Of a stretch of 36,909 bases of DNA, positions 23,956 to 32,092 are shown piece after piece (the stretch's first letter is position 1; every line of letters begins with the position of its first letter). The notes beneath the pieces were generated by a model that did not search any database, was not told the DNA's origin, and was given only the letters and a program-made list of their open reading frames with translations. The DNA comes from an uncultured Pseudomonadota bacterium (lineage in GTDB: Bacteria > Desulfobacterota > Desulfobulbia > Desulfobulbales > Desulfurivibrionaceae): assembly GCA_937868185.1 (NCBI GenBank), contig CALMMG010000046.1, forward strand, positions 1-36,909, given 5' to 3'. The translations under genes were made by a program, and so were the position numbers.

Positions 23956-24138
23956 ATGCGATATATTTCTGGAGCATTGGTGCTTATTGGCATCCTGGCA
24001 TTGATTGCGTGGGGTTTTAGCAAACCGCCTTCTCTTGTCGGAGACCCAACGGCGCGGGTTTGCTTGCATTGCGAGCAAAATGGTTGCCCGGCAACAACGG
24101 CATCCTGGCGGGAGCTTTTTGAAAAATATTGGCGGTAA
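23956..24138 (+). CDS. Small membrane-anchored cysteine protein, first gene of sigma-54 operon
   Basis: A 60-residue protein starting MRYISGALVLIGILALIAW, one membrane segment or uncleaved signal anchor. A short periplasmic part contains CLHCEQNGCP, three cysteines that could bind metal or heme or form a disulfide. The start is set by GGGAG four bases upstream; an ATG at 23935 (67 residues) is also possible. The longer open frame back to 23824 overlaps the sigma-54 promoter and is unlikely to be translated. I do not recognise the family. It is the first of five closely spaced genes. Confidence 0.6.
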   Translation: MRYISGALVLIGILALIAWGFSKPPSLVGDPTARVCLHCEQNGCPATTASWRELFEKYWR

Positions 24139-24170
24139 TATTCCTAAAAAACGAAGCAAGGAGAATCGTG

Positions 24171-24635
24171 GTGAAAAAAATATCTGTAGTGGTTGCGGCG
24201 GTGGCGATGTCTGTGGTGTTGGTTGGTACGGCCATGGCGGGTTTTTGGGGAGATAAGATTCCCACCCTTACCCCGATCAAGGGTAGGCTGGAAATCCCGG
24301 TGGCTTCTGTCAATGACGGCAAGGCCCATCATTTTAAGGTTCAGGCCACCGATGGTGTCATGGTGACGTTCTTTGTCCTGAAAAGCAGCGACGGCGTCAT
24401 TCGGACGGCTCTGGACGCCTGCGATGTATGCTACCGGGCAGGCAAGGGGTATGAGCAGAGCGGTGATGATATGGTCTGTCAAAATTGCGGCATGCGTTTT
24501 CCCTCAGCCAAGATCAACGAGGTGAAAGGCGGCTGCAACCCGGCTCCTTTGACCAGAGTGATTGAAGGGGACAAGCTGGTGATCGCCATGGCCGACATCG
24601 ACCAGAACAGTTGGTATTGCAAATTTAAAAAGTAA
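24171..24635 (+). CDS. Periplasmic DUF2318 (Fe-S-containing-like) protein
   Basis: A 154-residue exported protein. The signal peptide MKKISVVVAAVAMSVVLVGTAMA is cleaved near residue 23. The DUF2318 core shows DACDVCYRAG (Cys84, Cys87), GDDMVCQNCGMRF (Cys103, Cys106) and Cys122 in GGCNP, plus histidines 53-54. In other bacteria DUF2318 domains occur beside p19/FTR1-type iron permeases and FtsX-like ABC transporters, where they are thought to handle iron or electrons. GTG start at 24171, with AAGGAG seven bases upstream; the frame is open to 24129 without a ribosome site. It is the second gene of the operon. Confidence 0.85.
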   Translation: MKKISVVVAAVAMSVVLVGTAMAGFWGDKIPTLTPIKGRLEIPVASVNDGKAHHFKVQATDGVMVTFFVLKSSDGVIRTALDACDVCYRAGKGYEQSGDDMVCQNCGMRFPSAKINEVKGGCNPAPLTRVIEGDKLVIAMADIDQNSWYCKFKK

Positions 24636-24650
24636 GGAGCAACACCACGG

Positions 24651-25091
24651 ATGGTTTACGATCTCGAAAAATACCGGGAAAAACGGGAGCGGGTTTTGGG
24701 GGTGAAAAAACGGGGGTTGGGCTTCGGTCGGGTGGCGGCCCTTGTCTCACTCGCTATTTTACTTGGTCTGGGGCTGGTGGTTATCCCCAAGTCCATCGCC
24801 TTTCTGCAAAACCGCCAGCTTGAAGATGCCATTTACAAACTGAACGGGGAGCGATCCGAGTCGGAACAGGCGCTGGCGGAACTCAAAAAGCAGGAGGGGG
24901 TGCGCGAGGTGGTGGTGGACGGGCACGGCTCGCGGGTTGTCGTTACGTACAACACGGGCGTGCTTGATACGGCAAGGATTTCCGCCTTTTTCCTGAAGCA
25001 GGGCGCACCGGCGGTGCTTCTCAATGAAGTGGGGCACAGCCAGCGGATGCACACCATGAAAAAGGAGGCTGCGGCGACCGGAGGCCAGTAG
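24651..25091 (+). CDS. Single-span membrane protein with heavy-metal-associated-like fold
   Basis: A 146-residue protein with a charged cytoplasmic N-terminus (VYDLEKYREKRERVL), one membrane segment (about 25-50) and a coiled stretch (RQLEDAIYKLNGERSESEQAL). The C-terminal region (about 75-125: LKKQEGVREVVVDGHGSRVVVTYNTG, ARISAFFLKQGAPAVLL) has the beta-alpha-beta pattern of HMA-type domains. It lacks the metal-binding CxxC, but histidines (DGHGS, VGHSQRMH) are present. The HMA likeness is my reading of the pattern and needs structure prediction. It sits 15 bases after the DUF2318 gene and before the ABC permease. Confidence 0.55.
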   Translation: MVYDLEKYREKRERVLGVKKRGLGFGRVAALVSLAILLGLGLVVIPKSIAFLQNRQLEDAIYKLNGERSESEQALAELKKQEGVREVVVDGHGSRVVVTYNTGVLDTARISAFFLKQGAPAVLLNEVGHSQRMHTMKKEAAATGGQ

Positions 25092-25118
25092 CCCGACCGG
25101 ACTGCGCGGAAAAAATAG

Positions 25119-26276
25119 ATGAAGCTCTATAATATCTCATGTAACAACCTCAAGCGCCGCAAGGGAAAGGTGATCTTTCTCGTCCTCGGTCTGGTGCTGG
25201 GAATATCCACCATTGTTACCCTCTTGTCCATTACGGAAAGTATGACCCGCGATATCGAGGACAGACTGGATCGGTTTGGCGCTAACATTGTCATGGTTCC
25301 TAAAAGCGAGAACCTTGCCCTGAGCTATGGCGGTATCACCGTGGGCGGGGTGAACTATGCGGTTCAGGAGTTTGCCGAAAAAGACATCGCCGGGATTCGG
25401 GAGATTGAAAACCGTGAGAATCTTGGCGCGGTGGCCCCCAAGGTTCTTGGCGCGGCCCAGGTCATGGGTAAACAGGTGCTCCTCATGGGGGTTGATTTTG
25501 CGGTGGAACTCCCGCTGAAAACCTGGTGGCATCTGGACGGCGCCGCTCCAGCTTCCCCGGGTGATCTGATCGTCGGCGCCGAGGCGGCGACGGCCCTGGA
25601 TCTTGCCATCGGCAATACTGTGCCCCTTGGCCGTCGGACCTTTACGGTGGTCGCCATCCTTCAGCCCACCGGGGCGGCGGAAGACAGCATGATCATCGGC
25701 GATCTCCATGCCGTGCAGGAGGTGTTGGGCAAGAAAGGCATTATTTCCCTCGTTGAAATCGCTGCCTTCTGTCGGGATTGCCCGATTACGGAGATGGTCT
25801 TGCAGCTTGCTGAGAAATTTCCCGGCGCCAAGGTGACGGCGCTCAAGCAGGCGGTGATGGCCAAGATGCAGTCCGTCGAGTTGTTCAAGGCCTTCAGTTA
25901 CGGCATTGCCGGGCTGGTGATCTTTATCGGCTCGCTTCTGGTTTTTGTCACTATGATGGGGGCGGTGAACGAGCGGACCCGCGAGATCGGCATTTTTCGG
26001 GCCATCGGTTTCAGGCGGGGCCATGTCATGCAGATCATCCTCCTTGAGGCCATCGTGGTCGGGTTTCTGGGCGGCTTTCTGGGGTTTGTCTGCGGCAATT
26101 TTATTGCCTGGGCGGTGCTGCCCCTGGTTATCCCCAATGGCACCTTTGTCGGAGTCAATCTTTCTCTCGGGGCCCTGGCCATCCTGCTTTCCATTTCCCT
26201 CAGCCTGCTGGCCAGCTACTATCCTGCCAGGAAGGGCAGTAGTCTTGATCCCAGCGAAGCGCTGCGGGCCTTGTAA
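25119..26276 (+). CDS. FtsX/MacB-type ABC transporter permease
   Basis: A 385-residue permease. N-terminal membrane helix at about 18-40, then a large periplasmic MacB-PCD-like domain (about 45-255). Three more helices follow near 262-285, 308-335 and 355-375, giving the four-helix FtsX layout. MMGAVNERTREIGIFRAIGFRRG is the coupling-helix signature and YYPARKGSSLDPSEALRAL is the typical end. Such transporters couple ATP hydrolysis to periplasmic work or export rather than classical import. Homologous permeases accompany DUF2318 and iron genes in other anaerobes. No MacA-like adaptor is present, unlike macrolide exporters. Confidence 0.92.
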   Translation: MKLYNISCNNLKRRKGKVIFLVLGLVLGISTIVTLLSITESMTRDIEDRLDRFGANIVMVPKSENLALSYGGITVGGVNYAVQEFAEKDIAGIREIENRENLGAVAPKVLGAAQVMGKQVLLMGVDFAVELPLKTWWHLDGAAPASPGDLIVGAEAATALDLAIGNTVPLGRRTFTVVAILQPTGAAEDSMIIGDLHAVQEVLGKKGIISLVEIAAFCRDCPITEMVLQLAEKFPGAKVTALKQAVMAKMQSVELFKAFSYGIAGLVIFIGSLLVFVTMMGAVNERTREIGIFRAIGFRRGHVMQIILLEAIVVGFLGGFLGFVCGNFIAWAVLPLVIPNGTFVGVNLSLGALAILLSISLSLLASYYPARKGSSLDPSEALRAL

Positions 26277-26285
26277 GGAGCACCT

Positions 26286-26981
26286 ATGCAAAGAAAAGAA
26301 AACGGAGTGCGTCATCTCATCGAAATCAGGGATATCGGCAAGGATTACCAGGTCGGGGCGAACACGGTGAGCGCCATCCGGCACATGAACTTTCAGGTGG
26401 ACGACGGGGAGTTCATCAGCATCATGGGGCAGTCCGGCTCCGGGAAAAGCACCCTGCTGGCCGTGTTGGGCGGGCTCAACCATCCCAGTCGGGGGCAGAT
26501 TTTGGTCGATTCCCTGGATGTTTATGGCCTGAGTAGCGAACAGCGGGCGGATTTTCGCAGCGAATATATCGGTATTATTTTCCAATCGTTCCAGCTCATT
26601 CCTTACCTGACGGTGCTGGAAAATATCAAGCTGCCCATGGCCATCACCGGGATTTCTGCTAAGGAGCAAGATGGTATGGCCCGTTCGGTTCTCGAAAAAG
26701 TGGGGCTTGGCCCCAAGGCGGAACGGTTGCCGGATCAGCTTTCCGGCGGTGAGCAGGAACGGGTCGCTATTGCCAGGGCCATTGTCAACCGGCCCCCCAT
26801 CCTGCTGGCTGACGAGCCCACCGGCAGCCTTGACAGTGAGACGGCTGAAGGGGTCATGGCCCTACTGCGTCAGCTGAACGAGGAAGGGTTGACCATCATC
26901 ATGGTGACTCATAACCCGGACGCTTGCCGCCATGGTGATCGGACCATCCTGGTTCGGGACGGTCTCTGTCTGACGCAGTAA
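26286..26981 (+). CDS. ABC transporter ATP-binding protein (LolD/MacB type)
   Basis: A 231-residue ATPase. Walker A is GQSGSGKST (48-56), Q-loop near 100 ([18 protein letters not shown]), signature [14 protein letters not shown] (152-165), Walker [13 protein letters not shown] (172-183), H-loop MVTHNPD. It pairs with the preceding FtsX-type permease, nine bases away. AAGGAG precedes the ATG with normal spacing. It is the last gene of the putative sigma-54 operon. Confidence 0.95.
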   Translation: MQRKENGVRHLIEIRDIGKDYQVGANTVSAIRHMNFQVDDGEFISIMGQSGSGKSTLLAVLGGLNHPSRGQILVDSLDVYGLSSEQRADFRSEYIGIIFQSFQLIPYLTVLENIKLPMAITGISAKEQDGMARSVLEKVGLGPKAERLPDQLSGGEQERVAIARAIVNRPPILLADEPTGSLDSETAEGVMALLRQLNEEGLTIIMVTHNPDACRHGDRTILVRDGLCLTQ

Positions 26982-27014
26982 TTTTCCCAAAAAACAAACA
27001 AAGGACAATTATCT

Positions 27015-27044
27015 TTGACAGTATTCTCCTGAAAATTATACAAT
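27015..27044 (+). promoter_or_regulatory. Predicted promoter of the PhnD-like/MCP pair
   Basis: TTGACA (27015-27020) followed by either TATACA (27037-27042, 16-base spacer) or TACAAT (27039-27044, 18-base spacer). It gives a leader of about 135 bases before the binding-protein gene. Confidence 0.5.
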
Positions 27045-27186
27045 AAATACTGTGTGAGTATTACTACCTATGCGATTGTGTTTTCGGTGCAGCCCTTGGT
27101 TTGTACCGGAATGTCTCTTGTCGTTTCTGTCTGGGGGCCCGGATTATCTGGGAAAAACAGGAAACAATACAGCAAGGAGAAGTACT

Positions 27187-28080
27187 ATGGGAAGCAGGAT
27201 GAAGAAGATCGGGATGATGGGTATGGCCATTGTGGCCAGTGTCATGTTTGTTGCTGCGGCTCAGGCGGAAATTAAGATCGGCATTCTGGCTCTGCGGGGT
27301 GCGCCCAAGGTCATGGAGGAATGGGGTGCGACCGGAGAGTACCTTACCGGTAAGATGGGAGAACCGGTTACCATCATGCCCCTGGAATTTGCCGCTATTG
27401 AGCCTATGTTGAAAGACGGCAAGATTGATTTCGTGCTGGCAAATTCCGCTTTTTATGTGGAGATGGAAAAACTTTACGGTGCCAAGGCTATTGCCATGCA
27501 AGTCAACTCGGCCGGCGGCAAGCCGGTCAAGGAGTTCGGTGGGGTAATCTTCGTGCGTAAGGACAGCCCCATTAATACTCTTGCAGACCTCAAGGGCAAG
27601 AAGTTCATGGTGGTGAAGGCCTCTTCTTTCGGCGGCGGCCAGATGGCCCTGCGGCTTTTGCTCCAGAACGGCATTGATTACAAAAAAGATTTTGCCGAGT
27701 TCAAGGAAGGTGGTAAGCATGATAACGTGGTTCTCGCCGTGAAGAACGGGGCCATGGATGCTGGCACCGTGCGCACCGATGTTATGGAGGCTATGGAAAA
27801 GGAAGGCAAGATCTCCATGTCCGAGTTTAAAATTATCAACCAGGTCAAAGACAGCTTCCCATTTGTACACAGCACCGAGTTGTATCCCGAGTGGCCCATG
27901 GCTGCGGCAAAGCATGTTGATGCTGCCAAGGTCAGTAAACTCGCCGAGGCCCTTATCGCGGTAAAGCCTGATTCCGAAGCGGCAAAAAAAGCCGGAATCC
28001 TTGGCTGGGCGCAGCCTGCCGATTTCAAAAACGTGCGGGAATGTCTGAAGGCGCTTAAGTATGGGGCCTTTGCCAATTAG
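27187..28080 (+). CDS. PhnD-type periplasmic substrate-binding protein
   Basis: A 297-residue exported binding protein. Signal peptide with AQA-EI cleavage near residue 27. The mature start EIKIGILALRGAPKVMEEWG, the segment IDFVLANSAFYVEM and LADLKGKKFMVVKASSFGGGQ place it in the phosphate/phosphonate (PhnD) binding family. No transporter permease or ATPase of the Phn type is near, and the next gene, 19 bases on, is a chemoreceptor. This suggests sensing of a ligand rather than uptake. AAGGAG just before the ATG at 27187 fixes the start; the upstream frame extension from 27070 lacks protein character. Ligand unknown. Confidence 0.88.
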   Translation: MGSRMKKIGMMGMAIVASVMFVAAAQAEIKIGILALRGAPKVMEEWGATGEYLTGKMGEPVTIMPLEFAAIEPMLKDGKIDFVLANSAFYVEMEKLYGAKAIAMQVNSAGGKPVKEFGGVIFVRKDSPINTLADLKGKKFMVVKASSFGGGQMALRLLLQNGIDYKKDFAEFKEGGKHDNVVLAVKNGAMDAGTVRTDVMEAMEKEGKISMSEFKIINQVKDSFPFVHSTELYPEWPMAAAKHVDAAKVSKLAEALIAVKPDSEAAKKAGILGWAQPADFKNVRECLKALKYGAFAN

Positions 28081-28099
28081 GGTATCCGGGAGATCGTGA

Positions 28100-29725
28100 A
28101 TGGCTTTGAAGAAAAGAGGGATTGCTGCTAAGTTTATTCTCATCGTTTCGATTCTGGCGCAGGGGTTGATGGTCGTGCTGGCGGCGGTGGCCATTTACAC
28201 CGCCAGCCATTCCCAAAGTAAGCAGGCAGAAGGATTTGTCAGTCGACTGAAGTCTGAACAGGCAGAGCAGGAAAAGCTGCTGTCCGGTGAGTTGAGAAAA
28301 AAGGGGGGTTCCATCGCGGCTCTCCTGGCCCAGACGGGTTCGGCCCTGATCATTGGCTATGATTTTGATTCGCTGACCAAGCTTGCGGACAACGCCAAGA
28401 ATGATGAAGATATTGTCTCGGTGGTGTTTTACGGCAAGGACAAGAAGGTGCTTGCCCAGGCCAAGGATCAGAAGGAAGCCAAGGAGACTCTGAGCAAGGA
28501 TATTCTGCTCGATGGTAAGGCTATTGGATCTGTCGAGGTGGGCTTAAGCTTTGCCGGGGTAGAGAAAAATTCCGATGAAGTTTCCCGCCGCATCGAGGAA
28601 CAGCTGCGGACAACCCAGGAGGAATTGACAGCGGCTTCTTGGCGGCTGGGGATTATCATCCTTCTCGCCATCGGCGGGGTGGTGGTGTCTCTCTGTTTTG
28701 TTGTGTACGGGTGTCTTTCTCGCTTTGTTATAACCCCGGTTGGTGGGATCATTGCCGGGCTGGAGGACTGCGCTACCCAAGTGACTTCTGCCTCGGCGCA
28801 GCTTTCCGGTTCGTCCCATCAACTGGCCGAAGGCGCTTCCGAGGAGGCTGCCTCCCTGGAAGAGACTTCTGCCTCTTTGGAAGAGGTCTCGACCATGGCT
28901 CGGCGCAATGCCGACAATGCTGCCGAGTGCAATTTGCTTATGCGTGAGGTGAACACGGTGATGGGCAAGGCCAATCAGTCCATGGCCGCGCAAACAGTGG
29001 CCATGGGGGAAATATCCAAGGCCAGCGAACAGACCTCGAAGATCATCAAAACCATTGATGAGATCGCCTTCCAGACCAACCTGCTGGCCTTAAACGCCGC
29101 GGTCGAGGCGGCTCGGGCTGGTGAGGCCGGGGCGGGGTTTGCCGTGGTGGCTGACGAGGTTCGTAATTTGGCCATGCGGGCGGCAGAAGCGGCCCGCAAT
29201 ACTGCGGATCTTATCGAAGGCACCGTGAAAAAGGTGAAAGAGGGTGAGGAGCTGCTGGTCAGAACCAATGATGATTTCTGTGAGGTTGCTGAGGTGGCGG
29301 CCAAGGTTGGCAGTCTGGTGGATGAAATCGCCATTGCCTCCAATGAGCAGACCACGGGACTTGACCAGGTCAATGCAGCCATTGCGGAGATTGACCGGGT
29401 AACCCAGCAGACTGCGGCCAGTTCGGAAGAGGCGGCCAGTGCTTCGGAAGAGCTGAGTGCCCAAGCAGAATATATGAAAAATTATGTGGAAGATCTGGCT
29501 GTGCTGGTCAGCGGTGGGGTAACATCTGGCGCTGGCACGGAAAAATCTGGGGCAGCGCCGAAAACGGGGCGACCGGTGAGCAGGAAGTCCGGGTCAGCTC
29601 TAACTGCACCTCCCGTTGCAAAGGCGGTAGGCAAGAAGCCCAAAGCTATTGCGGCTCCTGTTTCTGGGAAGAAAACGGGCAAGGACGTTATTCCCTTTGA
29701 CGAGGATGCATTCGAGGATTTTTAG
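28100..29725 (+). CDS. Methyl-accepting chemotaxis protein with CheR-tether-like tail
   Basis: A 541-residue chemoreceptor. Membrane helices at about 11-34 and 183-205 flank a periplasmic sensor of about 150 residues ([31 protein letters not shown]). A cytoplasmic coiled-coil follows, with the signalling tip [21 protein letters not shown] and [17 protein letters not shown]. The C-terminus has a 60-residue Lys/Ala/Pro-rich linker ending in AFEDF, which fits the [HFYW]-x2-[HFYW] pattern of the CheR-docking pentapeptide. It is coupled to the PhnD-like protein, its probable ligand-presenting partner. Chemotaxis toward an oxyanion is plausible but unproven. Confidence 0.92.
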   Translation: MALKKRGIAAKFILIVSILAQGLMVVLAAVAIYTASHSQSKQAEGFVSRLKSEQAEQEKLLSGELRKKGGSIAALLAQTGSALIIGYDFDSLTKLADNAKNDEDIVSVVFYGKDKKVLAQAKDQKEAKETLSKDILLDGKAIGSVEVGLSFAGVEKNSDEVSRRIEEQLRTTQEELTAASWRLGIIILLAIGGVVVSLCFVVYGCLSRFVITPVGGIIAGLEDCATQVTSASAQLSGSSHQLAEGASEEAASLEETSASLEEVSTMARRNADNAAECNLLMREVNTVMGKANQSMAAQTVAMGEISKASEQTSKIIKTIDEIAFQTNLLALNAAVEAARAGEAGAGFAVVADEVRNLAMRAAEAARNTADLIEGTVKKVKEGEELLVRTNDDFCEVAEVAAKVGSLVDEIAIASNEQTTGLDQVNAAIAEIDRVTQQTAASSEEAASASEELSAQAEYMKNYVEDLAVLVSGGVTSGAGTEKSGAAPKTGRPVSRKSGSALTAPPVAKAVGKKPKAIAAPVSGKKTGKDVIPFDEDAFEDF

Positions 29726-29742
29726 AAGAAGGAAGAGGACTG

Positions 29743-29790
29743 AACACAAAAGAAGGCCGGGAGCATCAGCTTCCGGCCTTCTTTTGTGTT
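29743..29790. terminator. Bidirectional intrinsic terminator between MCP and ribF
   Basis: AACACAAAAGAAGGCCGG (29743-29760) pairs without mismatch with 29773-29790, and two more pairs close an eight-base loop. The A-rich base of one arm and T-rich base of the other allow termination in both directions, serving the convergent MCP and ribF genes; it overlaps the ribF stop codon by two bases. Confidence 0.9.
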
Positions 29791-30763
29791 AGCGGTTGTA
29801 TTTTTCTTCGCAGGACAGCCTGATTTCCTGCTGGGCATCCGCGAGAACCTCCTTGGCGTCGGCCACGTCCATGGCAATTTGCCTGGCCAGTTCTTCCGGA
29901 CCGGAAAACTTTTTCTCTCCGCGCAAGAAGCGGAGCAGGTTTATCTTGATCGGTTTGCCGTAAATGTCCTGGTTGAAATCAAAGATGTGGGTTTCGGCGG
30001 AAAGATGTTGCCCCTCGAAGGTCGGGTTGTAGCCGATGTTGAGTACCCCGCCGTAGCATTTACCGTCGTAGATTACCTGGGTGACATACACTCCGAGGTG
30101 CGGGCAGAGATCCTCCTCGGCAATGGTGAGGTTGGCGGTGGGAAAGCCCAGTAGCGGGCCGCCACGCTGTTTGCCAATTTTGACCTCGCCCCGGATCTGG
30201 TAGTAACGTCCCAGGAGTTTCTTGACATCGCGCATTTTGCCTTCAGACACCAGCTCCCGGATTTTGGTGCTGCTGGCCAGCATGCCGTCAACATAATACG
30301 GTTCCACCACCGAGACCGAGAATCCTTTGGCCTTGCCCAGCTCTTGGAGAAAGGGGATGTCACCCTGGCGGCTCTTGCCAAAGGCGTAATCGTATCCCAC
30401 CACCAGATCCTGGACGCCGATGGTCTTGCGCAAGACTTGATCTACAAACGTTTCAGCCGGGGTGTTGGCAAATTCCCGGGTAAAGGGGAGGATGATCAGC
30501 ACATCAATATTGGCTAGGGCGATGAGCTCTTTTTTCTGTTCGGCGGTGGAGATGAGCTTGAGGCCGATGTCGGGCCGGACTACCTTGAGTGGATGCGGCT
30601 CAAAGGTGACGGCCACGCTGGTTCCTTGGTTCCGGTAGGCGCGGCTCACCACCTCGGAGAACAGGATCTGATGCCCCAGATGGACGCCGTCAAAGTTTCC
30701 GATAGTGACTGCGGCCTTAGGGAAAGGGCCAGGTATGTCGCTGATGTTCGTGTATATATCCAT
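29789..30763 (-). CDS. ribF: Bifunctional riboflavin kinase / FAD synthetase
   Basis: A 324-residue RibF that phosphorylates riboflavin to FMN and adenylates it to FAD. The N-terminal adenylyltransferase motif is TIGNFDGVHLGHQ near residue 18, and STAEQKKELIA follows. The C-terminal kinase domain has KIGKQRGGPLLGFPTANL and GVLNIGYNPTF. AGGA lies 11 bases before the ATG at 30763; another ATG four codons upstream is also possible, and the frame stays open to 30823. The gene is a single unit on the minus strand, ending in the shared terminator. Confidence 0.95.
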   Translation of the reverse strand: MDIYTNISDIPGPFPKAAVTIGNFDGVHLGHQILFSEVVSRAYRNQGTSVAVTFEPHPLKVVRPDIGLKLISTAEQKKELIALANIDVLIILPFTREFANTPAETFVDQVLRKTIGVQDLVVGYDYAFGKSRQGDIPFLQELGKAKGFSVSVVEPYYVDGMLASSTKIRELVSEGKMRDVKKLLGRYYQIRGEVKIGKQRGGPLLGFPTANLTIAEEDLCPHLGVYVTQVIYDGKCYGGVLNIGYNPTFEGQHLSAETHIFDFNQDIYGKPIKINLLRFLRGEKKFSGPEELARQIAMDVADAKEVLADAQQEIRLSCEEKYNR

Positions 30764-30967
30764 GGCGATGGGCATCCTGATTGTGTGTGCCCACACAATA
30801 GGCGACAACCATGAAAAGGTCAAGCTACCGTCCGGAGAGTTTTTTTGTGGAGACTTAGGTTAGCTGTTGTCACAAAAGATGACTATTGAAATAAAGAGAA
30901 CGCATAATGAGCCGCAATGAAATGGCCAAGAAAGTACATGTTATTTTGTGGTGGCGCCTAAATTGTC

Positions 30968-30997
30968 TTGACAAACACCACCCGAAAAAATTATTAT
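30968..30997 (+). promoter_or_regulatory. Promoter of tRNA-Leu
   Basis: TTGACA (30968-30973), an 18-base spacer and TATTAT (30992-30997) lie 16 bases before the mature tRNA start, a strong housekeeping promoter identical in boxes and spacing to the one at 675-704. Confidence 0.75.
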
Positions 30998-31013
30998 CGC
31001 CTCTCATTGATGT

Positions 31014-31100
31014 GCCGAAGTGGCGGAATTGGTAGACGCGCTAGGTTCAGGGCCTAGTGGGGGTTTCCTCGTGGAAGTTCGAGTCTTCTCTTCGGCACCA
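31014..31100 (+). tRNA. tRNA-Leu (anticodon CAG)
   Basis: An 87-base class-II tRNA. Acceptor arm GCCGAAG pairs with CTTCGGC, the anticodon stem is CTAGG/CCTAG around loop TTCAGGG (anticodon CAG), a long variable arm follows, and the T-loop is TTCGAGT. The 3' ACCA is encoded. It reads CUG codons. Confidence 0.97.
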
Positions 31101-31129
31101 TCTTGAAAATGTTTAGCGGTGAAAAATCT

Positions 31130-31158
31130 GGTCATGCTTCGGCATGGCCTTTTTTTTT
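31130..31158 (+). terminator. Terminator of tRNA-Leu
   Basis: GGTCATGC (31130-31137), a TTCG tetraloop and GCATGGCC (31142-31149), an eight-base stem with one wobble, are followed by nine T. It lies 30 bases after the tRNA. Confidence 0.9.
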
Positions 31159-31238
31159 GCTGTGCGCCACGGTTTGGCATGCGTGGATGTCAGTACCGCC
31201 GGGTGTTTCGGCCTCTGCGGCATCCGCCTCTCTTTTTG

Positions 31239-31269
31239 TTGACCTGGGATGGGGGAACCGTGCTATAAT
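31239..31269 (+). promoter_or_regulatory. Predicted promoter of motAB
   Basis: TTGACC (31239-31244) and a perfect TATAAT (31264-31269) with a 19-base spacer, slightly long. Transcription would start about 36 bases before the motA ATG. Confidence 0.5.
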
Positions 31270-31312
31270 ACAGGCATTTCCCCTTGGATAACTCAACGGA
31301 GTCCCACAGCAT

Positions 31313-32092
31313 ATGGATATAGCTACCCTTATCGGCCTGGTTATGGGCTTCGGAGCCGTGATTGGCGGCCAGCTTCTTGAAGGGGGCCACATCGATGCCC
31401 TAATCCAGCCTACTGCGGCCCTTATTGTTTTGGGGGGGACGTTTGGGGCAACTTTTGTTTCTTTTCCCATTCAGGATCTGATGCGGGCCTTCAGTAGCGC
31501 TGCCACAGCCTTTTTCCCTCAAGAGGAAGACCCGGAGGATTTGATTGGTAAGCTGGTTGGTTTTGCCAGTACTGCCAGGAAGAACGGCCTGATCACCCTG
31601 GAGCAGGATGCGCAGCGGGTTAAGGATCGCTTTCTCGGCCAAGGGCTGGAAATGGTGGTGGACGGGATGGACCCTGAGGAGGTCATGGCGGTTTTGCAGA
31701 TCGAACTCACCAATTTTGAGGAGCGCCACAAGGTCAGCGCCGAGGTGTTTGAGGCCGCTGGCGGTTTTGCCCCGACCATTGGCATCATCGGGGCGGTTTT
31801 GGGATTGATCCATGTAATGAACAATCTTTCCGATACCTCCAAACTTGGCGCAGGAATCGCCGTGGCGTTCGTGGCCACGATCTATGGTCTGATGACCGCC
31901 AATATAGTCTGTATTCCCATCAGCACCAAACTCAAGAAGAGATTGAAGGAGCAAATTCTCCAGCGGGAAATAGTGATCGAGGGCCTTCTTGCCATCCAGA
32001 AAGGCGAGAATCCTAGGATGATCGAAAAACGGTTGCGGGGCTTTACTCTAACCAGCGGGGTCCTGATTTACAGCCGAGGCGGGGGGGGGTGA
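31313..32092 (+). CDS. motA: Flagellar motor stator protein MotA
   Basis: A 259-residue MotA/TolQ/ExbB-family protein. Helices at about 5-22, 33-50, 152-172 and 180-202 flank a large cytoplasmic loop that includes ARKNGLITLEQDA (88-100), with the charged residues that contact the rotor. Prolines in GFAPTIGIIG (154) and IPIS (202) match functional MotA prolines. With MotB it forms the ion-conducting stator. Its last four codons lie in or next to a G9 run (32081-32089) and it overlaps motB by one base (TGATG). Confidence 0.95.
   Translation: MDIATLIGLVMGFGAVIGGQLLEGGHIDALIQPTAALIVLGGTFGATFVSFPIQDLMRAFSSAATAFFPQEEDPEDLIGKLVGFASTARKNGLITLEQDAQRVKDRFLGQGLEMVVDGMDPEEVMAVLQIELTNFEERHKVSAEVFEAAGGFAPTIGIIGAVLGLIHVMNNLSDTSKLGAGIAVAFVATIYGLMTANIVCIPISTKLKKRLKEQILQREIVIEGLLAIQKGENPRMIEKRLRGFTLTSGVLIYSRGGGG

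Noticed and set aside
25137-26669. 510-codon antisense open frame across the ABC permease and ATPase genes
   Set aside because: Shadow of two genes with clear family motifs; no protein character.
31103-31291. 62-codon frame downstream of tRNA-Leu
   Set aside because: It runs through the tRNA terminator and the motA promoter, has no ribosome site and no motif.
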